Positions 8,812 to 18,414 of a stretch of 43,613 nucleotides of DNA are shown here, piece by piece; position 1 is the stretch's first letter; each line of letters opens with the position of its first letter. Below the pieces are notes generated by a model, which saw only the letters and a program-made list of their open reading frames with translations, was not told where the DNA came from and searched no databases. The translations under genes and the position numbers were made by a program. This DNA is from an uncultured Bacteroidota bacterium (GTDB lineage: Bacteria > Bacteroidota > Bacteroidia > Flavobacteriales_D > Parvicellaceae): the NCBI GenBank assembly GCA_902536695.1, contig CACAYQ010000006.1, positions 1 through 43,613 on the forward strand. The letters are read 5' to 3'.

Positions 8812-11800
8812 ATGGATCAAAAACCATATTCGCCAAAACATAAAATTAGGATAGTAACTGCCGCCTCTTTATTTGACGGACATGATGCAGCAATAAATAT
8901 CATGAGACGTATTATTCAGTCCACTGGGTGTGAGGTCATTCACTTAGGTCATGATAGAAGTGTAGAAGAGGTAGTAGATTGTGCTATACAAGAGGATGCA
9001 CAAGCCATCGCTATGACTTCATATCAAGGCGGTCACAATGAGTACTTCAAGTACATGTACGATCTGCTTAAAGAAAAAAATGCTTCACATATTAAAATTT
9101 TTGGTGGTGGAGGGGGAACAATTCTTCCTGAGGAGATCGAGGAATTGCATCAGTACGGTATTGCAAGGATATATCACCCTGATGATGGTAGAGCCATGGG
9201 ATTACAGGGGATGATAAATGATTTGGTAAAAAAAGCTGATTTTCCTACAGGGGCAGAGCTTAATGGCCAGCTTAATGATATTAATCACAAAAATTATCTA
9301 GCTCTTGGACAAGTCATCTCGTCAGCTGAAAATTACGGTGATCAATTTGAGAAAAACTTAGACGAACTTAAAAGTAAAGCCGATAAAAAAGATATTCCTA
9401 TTTTAGGTATTACCGGAACAGGTGGGGCTGGTAAATCATCCTTAGTAGATGAATTGGTTAGACGATTTTTACTTGATTTCAAGGACAAGAAATTAGCCAT
9501 CGTTTCTGTAGATCCGTCAAAACGTAAAACCGGTGGTGCCCTGCTTGGTGATAGAATTCGAATGAATGCGATCAATAACAAGAGAGTATATATGCGATCG
9601 CTTGCTACCAGACAGAGTAATTTAGCCCTTTCAAAACATGTTTCTCAAGCACTCGATGTGCTAAAATGTGCAGATTTTGATCTTATTATACTGGAAACTT
9701 CTGGTATAGGTCAATCTGATACTGAAATATTGGACCACAGTGATGTCTCATTATATGTGATGACCCCAGAATTTGGTGCTGCTACCCAGTTAGAAAAAAT
9801 TGATATGCTTGATTTTGCTGACGTAGTAGCCTTAAATAAGTTTGACAAAAGAGGGGCATTAGATGCGATTAGAGATGTGAAAAAGCAATATAAACGGAAT
9901 CACAATTTATGGGACATTAATGACGATGATATTCCAGTTTATGGAACTATAGCTTCTCAGTTTAATGATCCTGGGATGAATAACTTATACAAACATCTTA
10001 TGGATTTGGTAGATCAAAAAACTAAAACAGATTTATCGTCTACGTATGAAATTACAAAGGAAATGTCTGAGAAAGTTTATGTAATCCCACCTAAAAGAGT
10101 TAGATACTTATCCGAAATTGCAGAAAATAACCGGGCATATGATGAACAACTTGAAAGACAAATCAAGTTAGCTGAAAAATTGTATGTACTTCATAAAAGT
10201 ATTGACGAGTTAGATGAAAGGGAGAATAAAGATGTAATCCATGTTTTAAGCGAAAAAATAAAGCAAATACAATTGGATTTCGATGCTCGAAATTGGAAAA
10301 CCGTTCAAGATTGGGAATCGAAGTATCAGTCTTATCAAGAGGATCAGTTCATATTTAAAGTCAGAGGAAAAGAGTTAAGAGTTTCAACAAAATCTGAATC
10401 GCTATCATTTTCAAAAATACCTAAGGTAGCACTACCTAAATTATCAAGTTGGGGAGATATTATTAGATGGACAAATCAGGAAAATGTCCCTGGAGAGTTT
10501 CCTTTTACTGCAGGATTATTTCCTTTTAAAAGAGAAGGTGAAGACCCAACTAGAATGTTTGCTGGTGAAGGTGGTCCAGAAAGAACAAATAAACGTTTTC
10601 ATTATGTCAGTTTAGGTATGCCAGCCAAGAGACTGTCCACTGCTTTTGATTCGGTTACACTTTATGGAAATGACCCTGATTTGAGACCCGATATATATGG
10701 TAAGATTGGCAATTCTGGAGTATCGATTTGCTGTCTAGATGATGCTAAAAAATTGTATTCAGGTTTTGATCTGAGTTCGCCAACCACATCAGTTAGTATG
10801 ACTATAAATGGACCTGCCCCTATGTTGTTAGGTTACTTTATGAACGCGGCCATAGATCAGAATTGTGAAAAATACATTAAGGAAAATGGATTAGAATCTG
10901 AGATACACCAAAAAATCGATGAAATTTATAATAATAAAATAAGGCCAACTTATCAAGGTGACTTGCCCGAGGGAAATGATGGTCTAGGGCTTATGCTTTT
11001 AGGAGTTACAGGGGATCAAGTTCTACCAGCTTCAGTGTATAATAAAATTAAATCTGATACTTTATCTCAAGTAAGAGGGACAGTACAAGCCGATATACTA
11101 AAAGAAGATCAAGCACAGAATACATGTATTTTTTCTACCGAGTTTGCTTTGCGATTAATGGGGGATGTACAAGAGTACTTTATACATAATAAAGTAAGGA
11201 ATTTTTATTCAGTCTCTATTTCAGGTTATCATATTGCAGAAGCAGGTGCTAATCCTATTACTCAATTAGCATTTACATTAGCTAATGGATTTACATACGT
11301 TGAATATTATTTAAGTAGAGGAATGTCCATAGATGATTTTGGTCCTAATCTCTCCTTTTTCTTTTCTAATGGAATTGACCCTGAATATGCAGTTATTGGT
11401 AGAGTGGCAAGAAGAATTTGGGCAAAGGCTATGAAAGTGAAGTATGGGGCTGGTGAAAGAGCACAAAAGCTCAAATACCATATTCAGACGTCAGGACGTT
11501 CATTACATGCCCAAGAAATTGATTTTAATGACATTAGAACCACACTGCAGGCACTCTATGCCATTTATGATAATTGTAATTCATTACATACTAATGCTTA
11601 TGATGAGGCCATAACTACTCCAACTGAAGGCTCAGTCCGAAGGGCAATGGCTATTCAGTTGATCATTAATAAAGAACTTGGACTGGCTAAAAATGAAAAT
11701 CCCATGCAAGGTTCTTACATTGTCGAAGAGTTAACAAACTTAGTGGAGGAAGCAGTATTATTGGAATTTGACAGAATTAACGAAAGAGGAGGTGTGCTTG

Positions 11801-12174
11801 GCGCCATGGAGACCATGTATCAAAGAAGCAAAATCCAAGAAGAATCTCTACACTATGAAACACTAAAACATACGGGCGATTACCCCATAATAGGTGTAAA
11901 TACATTTTTAAATTCTAAGGGTTCTCCAACTATAGTTCCAGATGAAGTAATAAGAGCTACCGAAGATGAGAAAAAGTATCAAATTAGTATGTTAGATAAT
12001 TTACATCAGAATAAGTCAAAACTTTCCTCTCAATCGCTGCAGTTAATTCAAAATGCGGCCATAAATCAAGAAAATATTTTTGAAGTTCTTATGGAAGCTT
12101 GTAAGCATTGTTCATTAGGTCAGATAACCACTGCTTTATTTGAGGTCGGAGGACAATACAGAAGAAATATGTGA
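8812..12174 (+). CDS. icmF: Fused isobutyryl-CoA mutase with G-protein chaperone
   Basis: 1120 residues. It interconverts isobutyryl-CoA and n-butyryl-CoA using adenosylcobalamin. Domains in order: B12-binding (1 to ~140, DGHDAA with His24 as lower axial ligand), MeaB-like GTPase (~190-420, Walker A GTGGAGKS at 202-209, NKFDKRG base motif), linker, and mutase TIM barrel (~540-1120). Two substrate-pocket positions that distinguish IcmF from methylmalonyl-CoA mutase read Phe583 (MFAGEGG) and Gln769 (KEDQAQN), where methylmalonyl-CoA mutase has Tyr and Arg. That assignment comes from remembered motif alignment. The ~40-residue segment before GTVQAD is present as in the longer IcmF forms. No B12 riboswitch fits in the 62-bp upstream gap. 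Confidence 0.96.
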   Translation: MDQKPYSPKHKIRIVTAASLFDGHDAAINIMRRIIQSTGCEVIHLGHDRSVEEVVDCAIQEDAQAIAMTSYQGGHNEYFKYMYDLLKEKNASHIKIFGGGGGTILPEEIEELHQYGIARIYHPDDGRAMGLQGMINDLVKKADFPTGAELNGQLNDINHKNYLALGQVISSAENYGDQFEKNLDELKSKADKKDIPILGITGTGGAGKSSLVDELVRRFLLDFKDKKLAIVSVDPSKRKTGGALLGDRIRMNAINNKRVYMRSLATRQSNLALSKHVSQALDVLKCADFDLIILETSGIGQSDTEILDHSDVSLYVMTPEFGAATQLEKIDMLDFADVVALNKFDKRGALDAIRDVKKQYKRNHNLWDINDDDIPVYGTIASQFNDPGMNNLYKHLMDLVDQKTKTDLSSTYEITKEMSEKVYVIPPKRVRYLSEIAENNRAYDEQLERQIKLAEKLYVLHKSIDELDERENKDVIHVLSEKIKQIQLDFDARNWKTVQDWESKYQSYQEDQFIFKVRGKELRVSTKSESLSFSKIPKVALPKLSSWGDIIRWTNQENVPGEFPFTAGLFPFKREGEDPTRMFAGEGGPERTNKRFHYVSLGMPAKRLSTAFDSVTLYGNDPDLRPDIYGKIGNSGVSICCLDDAKKLYSGFDLSSPTTSVSMTINGPAPMLLGYFMNAAIDQNCEKYIKENGLESEIHQKIDEIYNNKIRPTYQGDLPEGNDGLGLMLLGVTGDQVLPASVYNKIKSDTLSQVRGTVQADILKEDQAQNTCIFSTEFALRLMGDVQEYFIHNKVRNFYSVSISGYHIAEAGANPITQLAFTLANGFTYVEYYLSRGMSIDDFGPNLSFFFSNGIDPEYAVIGRVARRIWAKAMKVKYGAGERAQKLKYHIQTSGRSLHAQEIDFNDIRTTLQALYAIYDNCNSLHTNAYDEAITTPTEGSVRRAMAIQLIINKELGLAKNENPMQGSYIVEELTNLVEEAVLLEFDRINERGGVLGAMETMYQRSKIQEESLHYETLKHTGDYPIIGVNTFLNSKGSPTIVPDEVIRATEDEKKYQISMLDNLHQNKSKLSSQSLQLIQNAAINQENIFEVLMEACKHCSLGQITTALFEVGGQYRRNM

Positions 12175-12716
12175 TGCAAGATCATTTAATTATCTTTTTA
12201 AAAAATCCCATTTTTAAAAAATTACAGGAATCAAAGAGATTAGATAATTGGGCCCGTTTCTTTGAGCTTCTTGAATATACATCTTCTATAACGTCAAGTA
12301 TAAAAGCGCAAAGAAATTTATATTATGATGAATTTTTAGAAAATGATGGTGTTTTTCATGATCAAATTTTTTCTAAAAAAATCCATACTTCATCCAATCC
12401 AAAGCAACAACTTAAAGATGCAGTTAAGGAATCTTTTGGACAATGGGCAACAAAAGTAGTGTTTATGGGGGCTGATTCATTTGAGTTAACTAACTCGGAT
12501 ATAGAGCTGGTTTTTAGTCAGCTAGATCATCACCAAGCCGTGATTCTACCAGCCAAGAATAGTGGCATTTTACTATTTGGATTGACTATTTATAGGAGTG
12601 ATATTTTTGAACATTTTCCTTGGGAAACGGAAGATGATTTATTGGATACGATTATTAACTTACAACGTAAACAAAATACTTATTGTGTTTTAGAAGCAAA
12701 AACAGCTTATGATTAA
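12174..12716 (+). CDS. Degenerate DUF2064/TIGR04282-like glycosyltransferase
   Basis: About 180 residues from the ATG at 12174, which overlaps the icmF stop by one base (TGATG). A GTG at 12171 would add one residue. The layout follows the DUF2064 GT-A-like family: LIIFLKNP at the N terminus, VVFMGADSFELT in the middle (family GSDCPELT-like) and ILPAKNSGILLFG (family PAEDGGYYLLG-like). The KTRL nucleotide-binding segment is replaced by an unrelated LQESKRLDNW stretch and the acidic EDGG motif by KNSG, so catalysis is probably lost. Role unknown; the coupling to icmF is the main clue. Confidence 0.65.
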   Translation: MQDHLIIFLKNPIFKKLQESKRLDNWARFFELLEYTSSITSSIKAQRNLYYDEFLENDGVFHDQIFSKKIHTSSNPKQQLKDAVKESFGQWATKVVFMGADSFELTNSDIELVFSQLDHHQAVILPAKNSGILLFGLTIYRSDIFEHFPWETEDDLLDTIINLQRKQNTYCVLEAKTAYD

Positions 12717-12730
12717 AAAATAAGATTAGG

Positions 12731-14143
12731 CTAAAAGTATTCATAACACCCAAGATCATTGGGAATATTCCTAGACCTTTCCAAAATATCTTCAATTACG
12801 GTAGAATTCACATTTCCTAAATCAATAAGATTAGAAGAATCAGTTAGTTCAAAGTTCCATTCTTGAGGATTTACAAAATAAGTGTTAAGGTTTTGAAAAC
12901 AATTAGTAAAAAATGGGGAATTAGACAAGGTATCTTCCGTTTTTATCGAACAATAATTAAAGATAAAGTTTGGATCTATTCCAGTATCAATTCTGTCTAA
13001 GGTGTCACAGATGATTTCGTTGCTTCCATTTCCATCCACTACGCAATTTGAAAATATAGCAGAACTAAAAGGTCTAAATATGATATCATCATTGGTGCTC
13101 TTGTAATAATCCTTAAAAACTAAGGAAGGTGTATTTCTAAAACCGCTCCAATAATTGGCAAAAGTGCAATGTTCAAATTGTACGTTGCCACCAATGCTTA
13201 CATAGGCAGAATAGTTATTTGAATTTCCGAAGAGACAGTTAACTGCATTCACGTTTCCACATTGAGTTAAAATATTAGCATACAATGAGTTATTAACTTT
13301 TACTTTATTCAAAAATACAGATTGATTATTGTTTAGTGTGTCCACTTGAATACCTATTACTGCATTTTTAATTTCACTGTGTGTAATTTGTGATTGAAGA
13401 GGTTGAAGAAAATAAATCCCCCTCCACTGACCAGACACTGAATCAGCAGGATAAAGTAAGTAATCTTCCATTCTGTCCTGTTGAAATAGGACAGGATTAT
13501 TTAGTGTGCCATTTACTTCAAGAGCACTCTTGTAAACCAATAAAGCGGCATTGGCATGACCATGAATTTGTGTACCTTCTTGGATAACAAGAGTTTTTCC
13601 AGAGTCTAAATTTGGATACCCTACAGCTGCAATACCATATATTACATGTGGTTTGTCATTAAGCCATTGTCCTTCAACCAATTCATTAACATGGAAATAA
13701 GCATCCTGCCCCCAAGCATTTAAGATCACTTGATATTCATTACCATTGGTATTGAATAGGATTCTATCCTCCACAATTAGAGGTAAATTTTGTTCATTGG
13801 GGTCAATGGTTACTTCCACAAATATGTATGCGCTGTCTCCAGGAAGTAATTCAATATTTTCAAAATGGACTCCTGAAACTCCATCCACATTTATTCTAAA
13901 GGGAGAATTGGTTTCCTGTTCTAAATGAATGGATGAAATAGTAAGTATACCATTGTAGTTATTATAACATTTAAATTGTTTTGTGGTGGAACCAATGGTG
14001 GTGAAAATGGTATCAAATAGAATAGTGTCTGAAGAAGTTTCAATTTGATACTGTGAGCCTGTTAAATGTTGGTTTTTACGACATTGTTGAAGGGTGAAAA
14101 TAACAGTAAGTGCTAAAAAGTATATGTAAAGTTTGGTTCTCAA
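12731..14143 (-). CDS. Large surface lipoprotein with probable beta-helix region
   Basis: 470 residues, with a signal peptide and lipobox-like LQQC (Cys21). The N-terminal third carries DTILFDTIFTTIGSTTKQFK and a beta-sandwich-like ELLPGDSAYIFVEVTIDP segment seen in Bacteroidota surface lipoproteins. The central part (about 165-400) has repeated short strands with Asn/Cys turns (HGHANAALLVYKSALEVNG; ITHSEIKNAVIGIQV; VNAVNCLFGNSNNYSAYVS; VQFEHCTFANYW), consistent with a right-handed parallel beta-helix. No catalytic residues are evident. It could be an adhesin or carbohydrate-binding protein. It stands alone, convergent with the icmF unit (14 bp apart). Confidence 0.65.
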   Translation of the reverse strand: MRTKLYIYFLALTVIFTLQQCRKNQHLTGSQYQIETSSDTILFDTIFTTIGSTTKQFKCYNNYNGILTISSIHLEQETNSPFRINVDGVSGVHFENIELLPGDSAYIFVEVTIDPNEQNLPLIVEDRILFNTNGNEYQVILNAWGQDAYFHVNELVEGQWLNDKPHVIYGIAAVGYPNLDSGKTLVIQEGTQIHGHANAALLVYKSALEVNGTLNNPVLFQQDRMEDYLLYPADSVSGQWRGIYFLQPLQSQITHSEIKNAVIGIQVDTLNNNQSVFLNKVKVNNSLYANILTQCGNVNAVNCLFGNSNNYSAYVSIGGNVQFEHCTFANYWSGFRNTPSLVFKDYYKSTNDDIIFRPFSSAIFSNCVVDGNGSNEIICDTLDRIDTGIDPNFIFNYCSIKTEDTLSNSPFFTNCFQNLNTYFVNPQEWNFELTDSSNLIDLGNVNSTVIEDILERSRNIPNDLGCYEYF

Positions 14144-14199
14144 TATTTCCGCAATATATATAACTGAAAAAACATAAAATTATTTTAGCCAATATAATT

Positions 14200-14229
14200 T
14201 TTGATAATTTAATTTAAACATTAAATTTG
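14200..14229 (+). promoter_or_regulatory. Bacteroidota-type promoter of rpmE2
   Basis: TTTG at 14200-14203, an 18-bp spacer, then TAAATTTG at 14222-14229. This is a full match to the -33/-7 consensus TTTG / TAnnTTTG of the Bacteroidota housekeeping sigma factor. Transcription would start about 12 bp before the ATG at 14248. Confidence 0.75.
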
Positions 14230-14247
14230 CACGCTCAATTAGGAAAA

Positions 14248-14502
14248 ATGAAAAAAGGAATACACCCAGAAGATTATAGATTAGTAGTTTTTAAAGACAT
14301 GTCTAATGATTATTCATTTCTTAGCAGATCTTGCGCACCCTCCAAGGATAAGGTAAAGTGGGAAGACGGTAATGAATATCCACTAATCAAATTAGAAATT
14401 TCACATAAATCTCATCCATTTTTCACTGGGAAAATGCAGTTTGTTGATACTGCAGGTAGAGTTGATAAATTTAGAAACAGATACGCTAAACAAAAAAAGT
14501 AA
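14248..14502 (+). CDS. rpmE2: Type B 50S ribosomal protein L31
   Basis: 84 residues, beginning MKKGIHPEDYRLVVFKD, the typical start of type B L31. The ATG at 14248 is chosen over an upstream TTG at 14227 because the TTG lies inside the -7 box and family members begin at MKKxIHP; AGGA at 14241-14244 can act as ribosome binding site. The protein lacks the paired CxxC zinc motif of type A L31 and carries the type B marks SHPFFTGK and GRVDKFRNRY. It has its own promoter and a strong terminator. Confidence 0.96.
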   Translation: MKKGIHPEDYRLVVFKDMSNDYSFLSRSCAPSKDKVKWEDGNEYPLIKLEISHKSHPFFTGKMQFVDTAGRVDKFRNRYAKQKK

Positions 14503-14529
14503 GTCTTTTTTATACAGAATTATTAAATT

Positions 14530-14555
14530 AACCTCCTCATTGGAGGTTTTTTTTT
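14530..14555 (+). terminator. Intrinsic terminator after rpmE2
   Basis: AACCTCC-TCATT-GGAGGTT forms a perfect 7-bp stem with a 5-base loop, followed by a run of T through 14555. It is 27 bp after the rpmE2 stop and separates that gene from the GlmU-like gene. Confidence 0.85.
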
Positions 14556-14572
14556 GTCCAAATTTTTAAAAT

Positions 14573-15745
14573 ATGAAATATACGCTATTTGATGGTCAAT
14601 TTCACCAAAAGCTTAAGCCGCTAACATTTACAAAGCCAGTTTCTTCATTGAGAGTTGGGTTTTACACTATAAAAGAAAAATGGGAATCATTCTTAAATGA
14701 AGAAGTTGGTATTAGAACCAAGGATTATTTAGGCTTGAAATTTAATTCCATAACATTGGAAACTCCCTGCGGTATTTGTGCAGCATTACTGCCAAACGAA
14801 GAGATAGTGGAGGCCATTTTAGATTTGGATGATAAAACAATCATGGTACATGATGATAAAGTCCTTGCTATTAAACCGCTTCCAGATGAAAGCAACAATT
14901 TGGAAAAGTCATTAAATGACTACAATAAAGTAACCTATCTTGGAGAGTATGACTTATTGGATAGACCAATGGATATTTTCTCTCTAAATGATAAAGAAAT
15001 AAATAATGACCTGAAAAGATTAGCTAATAACGATTTAAAGAGAACAACCTTTAGTTTACATAATACTATAATTGGAGATCAAGTGTATATTGAAGATGGA
15101 GCCAAGGTTCAGGGGTCCTTTTTAAATAGCGAAGACGGTCCTATTTACATAGCAAATGGAGCTGAAATTATGGAGGGTTCTATGGTTAGGGGACCTTTTG
15201 TGATGCACGAAGGTTCAGTGTTAAAACTTGGTACAAAAGTATATGGAGCCACTACATTAGGGCCTTATTGTAAAGTAGGTGGTGAAGTGAATAATGTAGT
15301 TTTTCAAGGATATGCGAATAAAGCTCATGATGGATTTTTGGGTAATAGCGTAATTGGTGAGTGGTGCAATCTTGGAGCTGATACTAATTCATCCAATTTG
15401 AAAAATAATTATGCATTAGTTAAATCCTGGGATTATTTTTCTAACAGTTATAAATCTACTGGTACTCAATACTGTGGCTTAATAATGGGCGATCATTCTA
15501 AATCCGGAATAAATACTATGTTTAATACAGGTTCTGTAGTGGGAGTTTTTGCTAATATTTATGATGCAGGTTTTCCTCCTAAATTTATACCTTCTTTCTC
15601 ATGGGGTGGTAAGTCAGGATTTGTGAAAAATGAATTCAAAAAAGCCATAGAAGTAGCTAAAACGGTCATGGGCAGAAGAAATGTGGTGTTAGATAAGAAA
15701 ACAATTGAAATATATAAGAAAATCCACGACATAATAGGTACCTGA
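14573..15745 (+). CDS. GlmU-like sugar nucleotidyltransferase/left-handed beta-helix protein
   Basis: 390 residues. The N-terminal half (about 1-145, TLFDGQFHQKLKPLTFTKPV) matches the NTP_transf_4-like domain, which lacks the classic LxGGxGTR signature of active pyrophosphorylases. The C-terminal half (about 155-360) is a hexapeptide left-handed beta-helix (IIGDQVYIEDGAKVQGS; IGEWCNLGADTNSSNLKNN). Such GlmU-family proteins are widespread in Bacteroidota and often sit beside type B L31. A role as acyl- or nucleotidyltransferase in UDP-GlcNAc-like metabolism is plausible, but the missing signature leaves the N-domain activity uncertain. It begins 18 bp after the rpmE2 terminator. Confidence 0.82.
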   Translation: MKYTLFDGQFHQKLKPLTFTKPVSSLRVGFYTIKEKWESFLNEEVGIRTKDYLGLKFNSITLETPCGICAALLPNEEIVEAILDLDDKTIMVHDDKVLAIKPLPDESNNLEKSLNDYNKVTYLGEYDLLDRPMDIFSLNDKEINNDLKRLANNDLKRTTFSLHNTIIGDQVYIEDGAKVQGSFLNSEDGPIYIANGAEIMEGSMVRGPFVMHEGSVLKLGTKVYGATTLGPYCKVGGEVNNVVFQGYANKAHDGFLGNSVIGEWCNLGADTNSSNLKNNYALVKSWDYFSNSYKSTGTQYCGLIMGDHSKSGINTMFNTGSVVGVFANIYDAGFPPKFIPSFSWGGKSGFVKNEFKKAIEVAKTVMGRRNVVLDKKTIEIYKKIHDIIGT

Positions 15746-15882
15746 TCAGTTTGGCATATCAATTGATTTAATATTTATTAATTGCAATATTGGACCAGTT
15801 TACAAGGGAATCAAAATTTAAGTTTTTCTTTCATGAGTATTGGTTTAGGACATATTGTCATCAAATTACATAAAAACTAAAT

Positions 15883-18300
15883 ATGAGTGACTTTTTTGCA
15901 GAACGTGATTGGATGGGATTAACTGATGTGATAGAAACAGATACTGAATTTATTCCTCTGATATCACCTGAGGATGAAGATAGGATGAATCTTGAAGAAG
16001 TTCCTGACAAGTTGCCTATTTTACCTTTAAGAAATAACGTATTATTCCCTGGAGTGGTTATCCCTATTACACTAGGTAGAGACAAAAGTATTAAGCTCAT
16101 TCAGGACGCTTACAAAGGGAATAAAATTATAGGTGTAGTTTCACAAATTGATTCTAACGTTGAAGAACCACAATATGCGGATCTATTTAAAATCGGTACA
16201 GTTGCTCAAATCATCAGGATGCTTAAAATGCCTGATGGTAGCAGTACCATAATTATACAAGGAAAGAAAAGGCTTAAATTAATAGAAGAACTATCCGCTG
16301 ACCCATATTTAGTAGCTAAAATCGAAGAGTTTGAAGAAAAGCGCCTTAAAAAAATGTCAAAAGAATCTTTGGCATTATTTGATAGCTTAAAAGATTTGGC
16401 TTTAAACATTATAAAAAATTCTCCTAATATTCCATCTGAGGCAGCTTTTGCCATTAAAAATATTGAAAGTCCTAATTTCTTAGTGAATTTCATTAGTTCA
16501 CACATGAATGCTGAAGTTGATCAGAAACAAACAATGTTGGAAGAACCAGATATTCACAAGCGTGCTCAGTTACTTATGAAGCATCTAAATAAAGAACTTC
16601 AAATGCTTGAGCTTAAAAACGATATTCAAACACGTGTTAAATCTGATTTAGACCAGCAACAGAAAGAGTTTTTCCTTCACCAGCAAATGAAAGAAATTCA
16701 AAATCAGTTAGGTGAAAATCCTGTACAACAAGAAATAAACGAATTGAGAGAAAAGTCAAAGTCAAAAAAGTGGTCTAAAGAAGTCGAAAAAGTATTTTCT
16801 AAGGAATTAGATAAACTAGAAAGGATGAATCCCTCAGGAGCTGAATATGGTGTGCAAATAAATTATTGTCAGTTACTCATTGACCTACCATGGGGTGAGT
16901 ATACAAGTGATCAATTTAATTTAAATAAGGTTCAAAAAGTATTAGACCGAGATCATTTTGGTTTAGACAAGGTCAAAGAGCGTATAGTAGAGTACTTATC
17001 GGTATTAAAGTTAAAAGGGGATATGAAATCACCTATTCTTTGTCTTTATGGTCCTCCAGGAGTTGGGAAAACATCTCTGGGAAAATCAATCGCAGAAGCT
17101 ATCGGTAGAAAGTATGTAAGGATGTCACTTGGAGGATTGCATGATGAAGCTGAAATAAGAGGGCACAGAAAGACCTACATTGGGGCAATGCCAGGAAAAT
17201 TAATTAATAATTTAAAAAAGGCAGGAACATCAAATCCTGTATTTGTGTTAGATGAAATAGATAAGATAGGTAAGTCTGGTCATGGAGATCCTTCATCTGC
17301 ATTGCTTGAAGTATTGGACCCAGAACAAAATGACACCTTTCAAGACAACTTTGTGGAAATTGAATATGACTTGTCAAAAGTGTTATTTATTGCTACTGCG
17401 AATGATTTATCCACTATTCAGCCAGCGTTGAGAGATCGAATGGAGATTATTCCCATTAATGGATATACGATTGAAGAGAAGGTGCAAATTGCAAAAAAGC
17501 ATTTGATACCCAAGTTAGTTAAGGACCACGGAATTAAGGCTTCTGATATAAAAATCAATCAAAAGTTACTAGAAAAAGTAATCATGTCATATACGAACGA
17601 AAGTGGAGTAAGAGGACTTGAAAAAAAGATTGCAAAATTGGTAAGGATAAGAGCTAAAGAAATCGCTTTTGAAGAATCTTTTTCTATTTCTATTGATAAT
17701 GAATTCTTGGTGAAGTCTTTGGGCCCTGGAATGGATCCTAGCAAATATTCACAGCATTTGATGCCTGGTGTAGTAACTGGCCTTGCCTGGACTAGAACTG
17801 GTGGAGATATATTATTTATAGAAACCTCAAAAACGAAGGGAAAAGGTAAATTAACCCTCACAGGAAATCTAGGTGATGTAATGAAAGAATCTGCTGTAAT
17901 TGCACTTGAATACCTTAAAGCGAATGCCTCAAAATTTGGTTTCACCCAGTTAGATATTGATGAAAGTAACTTTCACATTCATGTCCCTGAAGGTGCTACT
18001 CCAAAGGATGGTCCTTCAGCTGGTGTAACTATGATCACCGCTTTATCTTCAGCCATTTTAAATAAAAAGGTGAAGAAATTTCTGGCCATGACGGGAGAAG
18101 TTACTTTAAGAGGAGATGTTTTAGCTGTTGGAGGTATAAAAGAAAAAATACTAGCAGCTAAGAGAGCAGGTATAAAACACATACTTTTACCAGAAGCTAA
18201 TAAAAAAGATGTGGATGATATCAAAATAGGCTACTTAAAAGGGCTAGACTTTAAGTATGTGAAGAAGATGGAGGATGTGATCCACTTTTCTCTTAACTAA
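15883..18300 (+). CDS. lon: ATP-dependent Lon protease
   Basis: 805 residues, full length. N-terminal LonN substrate domain (about 40-245, LPILPLRNNVLFPGVVIP), coiled-coil middle, AAA+ module with Walker A GPPGVGKT (390-397), and the C-terminal peptidase with the Ser-Lys dyad: Ser712 in PKDGPSAG and Lys755 in GGIKEK, placed by the 43-residue spacing known from E. coli Lon. It degrades misfolded and regulatory proteins in the cytoplasm. A 137-bp AT-rich gap precedes it; no full promoter consensus was seen there. Confidence 0.98.
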   Translation: MSDFFAERDWMGLTDVIETDTEFIPLISPEDEDRMNLEEVPDKLPILPLRNNVLFPGVVIPITLGRDKSIKLIQDAYKGNKIIGVVSQIDSNVEEPQYADLFKIGTVAQIIRMLKMPDGSSTIIIQGKKRLKLIEELSADPYLVAKIEEFEEKRLKKMSKESLALFDSLKDLALNIIKNSPNIPSEAAFAIKNIESPNFLVNFISSHMNAEVDQKQTMLEEPDIHKRAQLLMKHLNKELQMLELKNDIQTRVKSDLDQQQKEFFLHQQMKEIQNQLGENPVQQEINELREKSKSKKWSKEVEKVFSKELDKLERMNPSGAEYGVQINYCQLLIDLPWGEYTSDQFNLNKVQKVLDRDHFGLDKVKERIVEYLSVLKLKGDMKSPILCLYGPPGVGKTSLGKSIAEAIGRKYVRMSLGGLHDEAEIRGHRKTYIGAMPGKLINNLKKAGTSNPVFVLDEIDKIGKSGHGDPSSALLEVLDPEQNDTFQDNFVEIEYDLSKVLFIATANDLSTIQPALRDRMEIIPINGYTIEEKVQIAKKHLIPKLVKDHGIKASDIKINQKLLEKVIMSYTNESGVRGLEKKIAKLVRIRAKEIAFEESFSISIDNEFLVKSLGPGMDPSKYSQHLMPGVVTGLAWTRTGGDILFIETSKTKGKGKLTLTGNLGDVMKESAVIALEYLKANASKFGFTQLDIDESNFHIHVPEGATPKDGPSAGVTMITALSSAILNKKVKKFLAMTGEVTLRGDVLAVGGIKEKILAAKRAGIKHILLPEANKKDVDDIKIGYLKGLDFKYVKKMEDVIHFSLN

Positions 18301-18414
18301 TAGGAGATTCCACACCTGTAACATAAAATTCAAAGACAAGTGTTAATAAGTTACTCTGTCCATATGGAGTAATTTCTTCATAAATGCTAAATTTAGCGTG
18401 GTATAGTTCTTATT

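Noticed and set aside
14227-14247. TTG start giving a 91-residue L31
   Set aside because: The TTG is part of the -7 promoter box; family members start at MKKxIHP.
17559-17945. 128-codon open frame antisense to lon
   Set aside because: It mirrors the well-conserved Lon protease coding frame and shows no family features of its own.
18351-18372. TTACTC...GAGTAA inverted repeat between lon and parE as a terminator
   Set aside because: A 6-bp AT-rich stem with a 10-base loop and no clean T-run; too weak to call.
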